Positions 8,375 to 16,052 of a DNA stretch of 16,052 nucleotides are shown here, in pieces. The stretch covers positions 1-16,052 of the forward strand of contig FLMG01002836.1 in assembly GCA_900088475.1 (NCBI GenBank). The letters are read 5' to 3'. The notes beneath the pieces are model-generated. The model worked only from the letters and a program-made list of their open reading frames with translations, did not search any database and was not told the DNA's origin. A program made the position numbers and the translations under genes. The stretch comes from Hyphochytrium catenoides. Its lineage: Eukaryota > Sar > Hyphochytriomycetes > Hyphochytriales > Hyphochytriaceae. Numbering within the stretch: the stretch's first letter is position 1; the number at the start of each line of letters is the position of its first letter.

Positions 8375-9736
8375 ACTATGAGGAATAACCATTGATCGTT
8401 GATGGGCGTGGGAAGGTTAGACGACAGAACAACCACTTTCCTAGCTACACCGACGGCCCAAAGGAGAGAGCTAAAGCGGCAAGGCAAGGTGTAACTGACT
8501 AGAGGCAGAATGAGAGTGCTAGGAAGAGGGAGATAGTGGGTTGGTAGTAGAACCGCTTCATTGGCCTGCAGAAGTTGCTGTTAGTTGCAGGAAGGGAGAA
8601 GGAGAAGAGTTCGGATGGTAATGGATGAGTCTTCTATGGCGACAGTAGACTGGTTCGTATGAAAGCTGGTTTCGAAGGGTGAAGAGAGTCCAGTCATGTG
8701 CGATCTCTGTCTCGGTGCTGCAAGGGACGCAAGCCCTCAGTGGTCTGCTCAACGAAGAATACTGTCAGCATCCATGGAGCGTCAGAAAGAGGCATAGGCG
8801 GATGCTGAAAGAGAGTAAAAAGCTACTGTTAAAGGAGGCAACCACGGCGTGGCTGTTGAAGTCTATGCTAATTATTTCTCGTTGTCCTCTCTAAAGAACG
8901 ACGCCACTAGCGTTTTTAAACCTATGCATTGTGAAGATACCGAATTATGATGAATAGCTCTATATCAATAGGCAGGCAAGGTGGAATATATGGCAATGCT
9001 TGCCCTCAAAGTAGGATGGTTATCGATATATATTATCTATGTATATAGCGCACCGGAGAGAGTGGATGAGGAGATAGTGTAGAGTCCGGGCTGACAGGTT
9101 ACGAGAATAAGCATCAGTTAAACTCCCCTTGACACCGCCGCTCGGTGGACTGAGCTGTTTCCTGAGAGCCTGGATACGATGATGTATGGGAAGTGGAAAG
9201 AGCGACATGAGGCAGAGGACAGAGCGAGGAGAACCTAGAAGGAGGGGAAAATATATATGAGAAATGAAGTCGCCGCACTGGACAAGTACTATGATGATGA
9301 TGGTTTGGCGTGACGGACCATAATCGCTTATGACAGACAAACGTCTACACATGATAACGGAGTGCTGGGATGACTTTTATGACCTTTCGTCCTCAGTACT
9401 CTCCCAGGACCTTGAGGGTACTTTGATAACTACTTCAGGCGATTCTTCTTCAACTGATATTTGGGATGAAGATTGGTCAGGCAGTAAATCTATGAGGATA
9501 GAGACTCACAGAGAAGCTGGAAGTAGAGAAGTAGAGACTCTTGCCCTCCTCGTAGATCTCAAGCTCTGTTATCGGCCTCTGTAGAGTCTGGACAGCCTTT
9601 CAGACAGCTGATTCTTGGTAGGATTGCTGCCCGCTGCCTTTAGATCGGTCCTTGTGCGCTCGTAGCTGCCGATACATCACATCTTACAAGCATCCGCACG
9701 AGTCTGTCAAGCTCTCTTGACGCTAGTCAAAGCTTG
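8375..9736. other. Intergenic gap with one weak plus-strand ORF
   Basis: About 1.36 kb with no recognised gene. AT-rich patches occur near 9020-9045. The only coding-looking stretch is 9330-9584 (+), an ATG-initiated 84-codon frame that is acidic (ECWDDFYDL, DIWDEDW) and matches nothing I know; it could be a small gene, part of a spliced gene, or noise. Other frames on both strands lack domains. The gap should contain the 3' end of the EF-hand transcript and the EMC8 promoter. Confidence 0.5.
9330..9584 (+). CDS. Candidate small acidic ORF, unknown
   Basis: ATG at 9330, stop TAG at 9582-9584, 84 residues, rich in Asp, Glu, Ser and Thr in its first half. No signal peptide, membrane segment or known motif. 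It lies 158 bases before the EMC8 start on the same strand. Listed because its composition is less repetitive than the other chance frames in the gap; evidence of expression would be needed. Confidence 0.2.
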   Translation: MTDKRLHMITECWDDFYDLSSSVLSQDLEGTLITTSGDSSSTDIWDEDWSGSKSMRIETHREAGSREVETLALLVDLKLCYRPL

Positions 9737-9745
9737 ATGCGATGA
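9737..9745 (+). promoter_or_regulatory. Two-codon uORF overlapping the EMC8 start codon
   Basis: ATG-CGA-TGA at 9737-9745 overlaps the EMC8 ATG (9742-9744): the stop and the start share bases in ATGA. A ribosome starting at the first ATG would terminate one base beyond the main start, so the real start would be reached by leaky scanning or reinitiation. Confidence 0.4.
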
Positions 9746-11259
9746 CTTCCTACAGCATCACAGAGCAAGCCTATGTCAAGCTAATTCTTCACACCGCGAA
9801 GTATCCAGATAAGCCCGTGTTTGGCCTTTTGGCTGGAGAGACTGGAAACGATGTCATCAGAATTGTGGACACCTTTCCACTCTTTCATCAGCCTTTCGCT
9901 GCCGCACCCTTAGAAGTAGCAACAACCATGGTAGCTTTGTTGTCTCGTTGCCCGTCTCTTCTGCGCACAGTTGCTGAATGCTAACTTCATCTACATTGTC
10001 CCACGGTTCTGGTGCCTCTGTTTGGGCTTCCTCTGCGGGCTTTTGAAATGCTGGGTCTTAATGTGTGCCTCTTTGTGCGTCCCATTTGCTCCTCCTCCTA
10101 GAGGTAGCGCTCTCACAGCGCCTAGATAGCTGGGCTCCTCCGAACTGATTTCTTGCTTAATCACTCACCCTATCTTGGCTTCCTGCGGATTTTTGACGGC
10201 TCCTCTAGGTGGAGCAACACTGCGCCTCTCAGAACCCATCTCTGAAGATTGTTGGTCTATACAAAGCCAATGCACTACTCAAGGACCACGCACTTGACGC
10301 TGTCACGCAGAAGATAGCTAATAAAATAGACGCAGAGAGTGACAGAGCCTGCGTCTTGCTGGTAAGGATGTTAGACTAGAACCGGGCCGCTAAAGAGGAA
10401 GAATTTTGGAGAAAGAGAGTCCCGTAGCGTAAAAAAGACGACCGACAGAACAGCGAGGTGGCAGTGAGGCCTATAGAAGAGAAAGAGGGGACAAGAGAGG
10501 GAGAGAGAGAGAGAGTTAGAGAGGGTAGCAAAAAGGGAGAGTAGTGCCAAGAAACCGAGTCTGAGGCTCAACGGGTTACTTCTGTCTACGCAGGTTGAAA
10601 ACGATCAGCTAGGAGACAGTCGATCGTTGGCTCTTCAGGTACTTTCCTCGGCTTATTTGCTGCCTTTTGTCTTTCTTCCAAAGATAGCGCTCGGTTTTGT
10701 CTCCGTCGTTGATGGTCTCAACAGTGCTGTGCTACCTCTGATCCTCCTCTTCTCCCTTGATGTCTATCCTATGTTGTTGTTAATTTCTCGCCTCTACCGT
10801 CCGGCCGCGACATTTCTCGCTTCCCTGCCCTTGTCTTACGTTCTCTCAGTCTCCCTGCCGTTGGCTCGTCAGGCCTCGAACCTTTAGGCTAGCTATTCAG
10901 ATTCTGCTTCTTCTTCATAGGTCCTCCCTTTGGTTCTTTTTAGCTCCTCAGTGGGTCTGCTTTCTTTGTCTCTTGGTCTGGCCAATATTATGTACTCTCC
11001 TCATTGGGCGCCGGCACTTAGAGTGCAGAGTTCTCATCCTTTTCCCCTCCCTTTACCGCTTCTCACCGTGTAGCTCCTCTTGAGGGATGTGAAGCGAGGT
11101 TGGACGGCAGTGAATGGAAAACTCAAGGCAGAGAAAGAAAGCGCAGTTGAGAGTGTAACAAAGGCCCTGGTACAGGGCATACACCACGAGATCCACGACT
11201 TTGATGAGCACCTTGATGATATAACCAAAGACTGGAGAAACCCTATGTTTAAGTACTAA
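9742..11259 (+). CDS. EMC8: ER membrane protein complex subunit 8/9
   Basis: Four exons, 9742-9930, 10209-10361, 10594-10638 and 11074-11259, all joined in phase 0, encode 190 residues, near the roughly 200 usual for EMC8/9. The EMC inserts transmembrane helices, especially tail anchors and first helices of multipass proteins, into the ER membrane; EMC8/9 is a soluble cytosolic subunit with an MPN-like fold lacking the catalytic JAMM metal site. Matches to the family in order: AYVKLILHTAKYP (residues 9-21), FPLFHQPFAAAPLEVA near 45-60, IVGLYKANALLKD in exon 2, and the C-terminal hallmark FDEHLDDITKDWRNP. Introns are 278, 232 and 435 nt with pyrimidine-rich tails (cctctag, ctacgcag, ccgtgtag). 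The exon 3-4 acceptor at 11073 is chosen because it keeps frame and restores LLLRDVKRGWTAV, which fits the family's Tyr/Trp strand; an alternative AG at 11094 would drop seven residues. The two-codon uORF at 9737 may limit translation. Confidence 0.9.
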
Positions 11260-11837
11260 AATGAAGCAGGTCATTCTCTTTTGTCTTTCTCTCTCTCTTC
11301 TCTCTCTCTCTCTCTTTTTCATATGCAGATTATAGGCTTCGTTTTTGTTTTGTTGGAACATCTCTTATGCCTCTCTTTCTCTAACATCTATCTGACTTGT
11401 CTCTGTCTCTTCGCTGGAGTTCCCTTCTCACTCACCTTACAACTTACCAGGTTCCTTGAAACTCATCTTTCACTCTTACTTCCTCTATCTCCCAACCCTC
11501 TGTTCTCTTCTTCGCTACTCTCTTCTCCTACTGCAAAGCTACTTCTATCTCCCTTTCATCTCTTTCTCTCCAGTCGGTCTTGTTTCCGAGAAAGAGAGAG
11601 CAAACTGCAGAGCCCCTTCCTCTGCCTTCAGCACTTTATCTCCCCTCCCTACTCTCCTCTTTTTCTTTCACGCTAAAAAGATGCTTGACCCTCTCTTCTT
11701 TATTTCTTACAAACCACAGTCTTCAGTGAAAGAAGGAGGAGAAGAGGGGGATTGTACTTGCGTCTACTCCTTATCTTCAGTTCCCTGCCACTACTGTCCT
11801 CATAGAGGCACAAGAGACAGAAAACGTTGAGGTTAAG
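11260..11837 (+). other. Pyrimidine-rich convergent intergenic region
   Basis: Between the EMC8 stop and the end of the TOG gene. From about 11270 to 11680 the + strand is strongly C/T-rich, ending its first part in catatgcag, and a GCAG|GTCATT donor-like site lies shortly after the stop codon. It therefore looks like intronic sequence in the EMC8 3' untranslated region. From about 11720 the composition turns mixed and then purine-rich. Open frames here (Leu/Ser/Phe repeats) are composition artefacts. Confidence 0.5.
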
Positions 11838-14800
11838 CTACACAGAAGGCTTCTCTGCACTCTCTTCGCCCTTAACTGTATCAGCGGAGGACGGCTGAGG
11901 CTCCTTGACCTTCAGGTCCATCTTCCAATCTTTCAAGCTTGCTTTCCTCTGCAAAGTTCCTGTTCTTCCCTCTCCTCTGCCTCCTCCTAGCGTCCTCTTC
12001 CCTGCCCCTGTCCGGCTGGTGGGCGTGGAAGTACCTCCTCTGTCCCCTCCAGCCTTACTATCATCCTTTCTAGACTCTAAGATCCTATCGTACGCTATCG
12101 GATTGCTCTCTCTAATAATGGCAAAAATCTGTGGAAGGGAAAGAAGCTCCTCAGACAGAGAAGAAGGCGATAGTTTTTCCCCTTCTTTCGTGCGGTCTTT
12201 TCCGTCTTCCTCCTTCGAGAGGAAGAGAGAGAGACCCTTGGTTGCCTCTAGGCGCACAGCGGCATCGGCGTCAGATAGTGCCCGATAGAAAAAGTTAGCA
12301 AACTTGATATCGAGCTTTTCTTCCAGAGGTTCTGTGGCTGTCGAAGCTCCGGTGTTGGCTTTATAGAGAGCCCAACTTTTTGCAGCCCAGGAGACCAGAA
12401 TAGCTCGGGCACTCTACTTTTGCAAGGGGTTCGAGAGAGAGAAAGAGAGAGAGAGAAAAATGTGAGTGGAGGAAGTGACAGAAAATGCCAACACACTACC
12501 CTGAGCAAGTATTGAGCGAGAGAGGAGAAGAGAGAAAGAGCTCGGCATCGGCGCTCCGTCAAGAGAGAGACACAAAGGGTCTGATAGAGCCAGCAAAAGG
12601 TTTGTCGAACGTATCCTCGCCCGCCGTACCCCTAACTTGGTTACTGAGCTGTCAGAAGAGGCTGCGGCGATGTCATAGAGTTCAGAGAGAGATAGACACT
12701 TTTCTCTATACAGCGAGTCCAGAGCCTCAATGACACTGGGAATGAGCAGCTTCTGATTCTCCTATTTGGACAAAGAGCCCGAGAGAGAGAGAGAGGGGCA
12801 TGAGAAGAAGGAGGTCTTCCTCTCTCCTCTTCAAGATCTCCTTGAAGGGACCTCTTTGCATCTTATCGTTCACACTCTTCCGCTAATAAGCTATACTTCA
12901 CCCTCAACCTTTCCCCGACTGCGCGTCTATCTCTCTTCTTTCGACTAGCTTCCCTCTCCCTCTCTGCCTTACTCATGCTCTCGCACTCTCTTCCCTTTCC
13001 CTTGTTGCGCACCTTGAGCTTGACCAACAGCGCCTGCACCACTTCTTCTCTGTGAGGCCGCAGCAGATGCTTCAATGCCCTGGCCAAACGTTCCACGGCC
13101 CCCAAAGCTGTCTTTGAAACTCTCACGTGCTTCTCGGTGGCACAGCTCTAAGGGAAAAACGAGAGAGAGTAGTTTGGGACGAGGAACATTACTGACAGAG
13201 GAGGGACAAGTGAGACCTAGAGAGAGGGAAACAGAGAGAGAGAGACAGACAGACGAAGAGACAGGGACAAGGGAAAAGAGCTATGCACTTCCAACGTATG
13301 GGAAAGGGGGAAGAGAAAGAATCAGACACTAGAGAAGCGAAACAGAGGAAGCGACATGGAAAAGACGGAGATACCTAAAAACGTGGAGAGTGCAAAAGAT
13401 AAAGCAGAGAGGGGAGAGAGAGCGGTGAATCAATAGAGAGGAAGAGAAGCACACGATGCACAAGACCTACCAGGACGCAGCTCATCAAGGGCCCGTAGTT
13501 CTCTTCCGGAAGAAAGTTCTTCTTCTCTGTTACCAATGAGGCAGAGAGAACTCTCTCCTCTTCCTTTTGCAAGGCAGACGAGAGAAGAGAAAGAGCTGAC
13601 ACCTTTTCCTGCCAGGACGCATCTTCCTGCACCTTTGTGAAGAAAGAGTGGCTATCCAGGAAAGAGAGAAGGAGAAACTCTCCTGTTCCGCCTCGAGGTA
13701 GAGAGCTCACGTCCACCTCTGCTTCCTTTGAGGGGTCCACAGCGAGGTCAGGACGATCAATCTGAGATCCTCTTCTTGCCCTTGCCCGAGGAGTCTTTCC
13801 CTCTCTCTCTCCTCTCTCCTTTCCCATCTCCTGGCCCTCGGAGGGAGGATTCTCGTCTGTCTCTTCTCCCTCTTCTGCAGAGGCATCGAGAAACCTCTGC
13901 CCGCCATTTGCAGAAAGGAACGCTCTACCGTTGTTCCCCATATCGTCGCCCAGTCTACACAGTAGATGGGTTAGAGAGAGAAAAAGAGAGAGCGAGAAAG
14001 AGGCAGAGAATTGGAGAGAGGGTGGGACGAAGGGGAGAGGAGAGAGAGAGAGAAAGATGTGGGGAAGAACAAGATGGGGAGAGACATCAAGAGAGATATG
14101 AGATGATTGGCGGCTGAAATCTGAAGACATCGTGAATCATTCTAAATAGCAGAGAAAAAAAAGAAGTACGAAGAGGCAGTAGAGAGGAGGTATGGAGGTG
14201 TGGAAGAAAGAGACTAACAGAGAGAGAGAGAGACAAATGAAGAAAGAGAGACCAGTAGAGGGGGAGGAGAAAGGCTATGAGCAAAAGTAGAAAGTGAGTG
14301 GCAGAAGATCATTCAAGAGAAAGAGAGGCAAGTAAGAGAGACGATGCATTGGAGAGAGCGAGAATGGCGCCTACTACCTTAGAAGTCCCACTCCTTGACT
14401 GCGAAACTCCGCAGGAATGGGTTTCTTTGTCTCAGAATCTTGGAAGGGATACCAAGGTCCTTCTCGCTGAGGGCTCAGAATGACCTGAGAGAGAGAGAGA
14501 GAGAGAGAGAGGAGAAAGAGAGAAAGAGAATGAGAGAGAGAGACACTTAGAGACAAGGAAACGTCAGGGAATGGTTACAAAGCGCGAGGACATTGATAAA
14601 AAGTAAGAGTACGAAGAGAGAACAATGGGAAGGGATAGAGGGTAGACTGTACAAGGTAATCAAGGCTAGAAGACCGGATGACGAAGAAAGAGGGAAAGAG
14701 AGCGCGACAGACATGAAGAGAGAAGAGCCCAAAAGAAGATAAGACCGATTTTTTCATCTCACCTTCACGTTCCCTGGGCAGTCTTTGAACAGCTCTTCCA

Positions 14801-16024
14801 AGGCGTTTGGAAGGAGAAAACGATGGCTCTTGCTGTCATCGAGACAGATGTCGATCACTTCGCCTCTGTGATTCGACCAAGGTAGGAGAGATAGATGAGT
14901 ATATATATATAGCGATATAGAGAGAGAGAGAGACAGAGAGAGGGAGAGATAGAGACAGAGAGAGAGAAAGAGAGAGAGAGAGATTGAAGAGAAGAGAGAG
15001 TTCACCCTAAGTGAACTGCCCTGAAGCGAAGATAAGAATGGACTCAAGAGGAGGACAAACGAAGAAAGGAAAGAGGGAGAGGAAGGGGGAGAGAATGCAA
15101 GAGTGAGAGAGAGACACCGACACGAAGACAGAGACAGACACAGAGGGACATGGGAGAGAGACTGAATAGGGAGAGCGAGAGAGAGAGAGAAGAGAGAGCA
15201 CGCCACCTGTTTCGCGTCTCAAGCTCGTCTGGGAAGAAGAGACGCAGGTACTTCACTTGCAAAGCGTAGGCACCGCGGCTTTGATTGCCTTGGTTCCCAC
15301 TCCCGACGTCCACAATGTATCCCTGACAATGATTGCAAAAAAAAACAGAGTAAGAGATCCACCATAGCAGGGAAAGAGAAAGAAGATCAGGTTAAGAAAA
15401 TAAAGAGAGAAAGAGAGAAAAAGGTAAGGACTGAAGAGAACGGAAGAGAGAGACAGCAACAGAAGCAGAGACGACCAAAGAATGGGAAAGAGTGTACCCA
15501 CGGCCCTCAGACATAGAGACCTCAATCGCGGAATTAAGGATCACGTACGGCCTCAATGCAGAAGAGAGAAGGAACGCGGAATCTCTCTCTCTTTTTCTGT
15601 CTCTCTCCCTCTTTCTCTTCGCAAGGTCGCCGTATGTACCTTGATGAGGAAGGTTCTTCCTTTGGAAAGCTTTGGTCCCTCTGTTTTCGCCTCGACTAGA
15701 ACTTCCATGAACGGCTGAGAAGTCCGTCTCTTTCTCTCTTCCTCCTCCTGTTGATTCTTTCTCAATGTCTCCGCAAGCCGAGGGTTCTCGTGATAGATGG
15801 AGAGGACTACCTCCGCATTTGGAAGAGACGCTACCGAGAGCGGCGAAGTAGAAAAGGGGATCCAAGAGAAGAAGCGTTAGGTAGGAGAGAAATATAGACA
15901 ATAGAGAGAGACAGGAAGAACAAGAAAAGAGAGAGAGAGACGATCAGTCGTAAGGGTAAACCTGCAAGATGAGAGGAGTCAAAATAGAACTTTGACTGCC
16001 GGGTAGACGGACCGAAAGCTTGGA
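11838..16024 (-). CDS. XMAP215/Dis1-like TOG-domain microtubule protein (5' partial)
   Basis: Nine exons reading minus: 16024-15962, 15830-15640, 15322-15207, 14865-14763, 14484-14378, 13954-13471, 13147-13013, 12761-12630, 12413-11838 (stop TAG); about 634 residues, with the 5' end beyond the window. All junctions are GT-AG and phases agree throughout. Exons six to nine form a TOG domain resembling TOG2 of XMAP215/ch-TOG: FFTKVQEDASWQEKVSAL matches the family opening (FYDKI-x-KKWQERKEAL), then HEAT-like helices KTALGAVERLARALKHLL, VVQALLVKLK|ENQKLLIP, EALDSLY and ALSDADAAVRLEATKGL. Exon five carries a linker-like KPIPAEFRSQ, comparable to the P-x-P-x-x-F-x-RSQ linker after TOG1. Exons one to four hold only about half of a TOG1-like array. 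After TOG2 comes a Gly/Arg/Lys/Ser-rich basic tail (TSRTGAGKRTLGGGRGEGR) and the end, like fungal two-TOG members whose basic tail binds the lattice. The family speeds tubulin addition at microtubule plus ends. TOG assignment is good; exon ends around 14.4-16.0 kb are less sure. Confidence 0.7.
12433..12455. repeat. GA tract in the last TOG-gene intron
   Basis: Dinucleotide GA run (one AAA interruption) on +, i.e. a CT tract just upstream of the acceptor for the exon 12413-11838, serving as its polypyrimidine tract. Confidence 0.8.
14487..14511. repeat. (GA)12 tract forming a splice-acceptor pyrimidine tract
   Basis: Perfect GA repeat on +, directly abutting the acceptor of the TOG-gene exon 14484-14378: on the minus strand the intron ends in a pure CT repeat followed by CAG. 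The microsatellite itself is the polypyrimidine tract. Confidence 0.9.
14900..14994. repeat. (TA)6 followed by long GA-rich tract
   Basis: TATATATATATA at 14900-14911, then GATATAG, then a nearly uninterrupted GA/GACA array to about 14994. All lies inside the intron 15206-14866 of the minus-strand TOG gene. Confidence 0.85.
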
Positions 16025-16052
16025 CTGGAGAAGAAGCAGAATAAACAAGAAG

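Noticed and set aside
12414-12629. Open frame continuing past the 12630 exon end to near 12414
   Set aside because: It runs through C/T-rich sequence to a TAG at the next acceptor. Splicing GGG|GTACGG to GTAG|AGTGCC restores a continuous HEAT helix match to TOG2 instead.
12630-13147. M1 aminopeptidase C-terminal helices
   Set aside because: Considered from the helical repeats, but the WQEK opening, HEAT spacing and basic tail fit a TOG domain better, and there is no zinc-binding HEXXH motif in the window's exons.
13728-14117. Plus-strand frame rich in Arg and Glu (ERERE type)
   Set aside because: It reads GA repeats on the strand opposite the TOG gene exon and intron; composition artefact.
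14386-14484. Alternative frame of the exon 14484-14378 (SALSEKDLGIPSKIL)
   Set aside because: It does not join in frame with the preceding phase 0 exon and ends in TAA before the donor; the chosen frame joins both neighbours and gives the linker motif.
14754-15313. Minus-strand frames with SLSLSL runs, resembling membrane proteins
   Set aside because: The runs come from the GA/CT repeats between real exons. Only the short segments at 15322-15207 and 14865-14763 keep coding character.
1-16052. CRISPR array, tRNA, rRNA, prophage or transposon
   Set aside because: No regular spaced repeats, no recognisable tRNA or rRNA cores, no transposase or reverse transcriptase, and no terminal repeats were seen; the repeats present are simple GA/CT and TA tracts.

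Overview
The window is nuclear DNA of an intron-rich eukaryote, most likely a protist. The evidence is four genes whose recognisable proteins only appear after removing GT-AG introns of roughly 90-440 nt, a typical eukaryotic ER protein (EMC8/9 family), a TOG-domain microtubule protein, and no bacterial ribosome-binding sites or operon layout. Stop codon use fits the standard code. Genes are close together and introns are full of CT/TC tracts on the coding strand. I cannot fix the lineage from sequence alone; coccidian-like and free-living flagellate protists both remain possible.

Layout. 1-1250: purine-rich on + (pyrimidine-rich on -), read as the intron of a possible minus-strand gene with a TATA-like box at 1234-1244; no protein recognised. 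1250-2321: no recognised gene. 2366-5185 (+): a 939-residue single-exon armadillo-repeat protein. 5311-6742 (+): a spliced Ser/Thr/Pro-rich basic protein of unknown function. 7253-8374 (+): a two-exon coiled-coil plus EF-hand calcium-binding protein. 8375-9736: a gap with one weak ORF. 9742-11259 (+): a four-exon EMC8/9 gene. 11260-11837: a pyrimidine-rich convergent intergenic stretch. 11838-16024 (-): at least nine exons of an XMAP215/Dis1-like TOG protein, 5' end outside the window.

The genes do not form one pathway. The armadillo, EF-hand and TOG proteins could all act on the cytoskeleton, but that is inference. Two threads run through the window. Intron base composition is strand-asymmetric, so purine/pyrimidine skew reports transcription direction. 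All four plus-strand coding genes have short upstream ORFs in their apparent leaders; in two of them the uORF stop overlaps the main start codon (TGATG at 2364-2368, ATGA at 9742-9745), a layout suited to termination-reinitiation. Gene models were made by eye and need RNA evidence.
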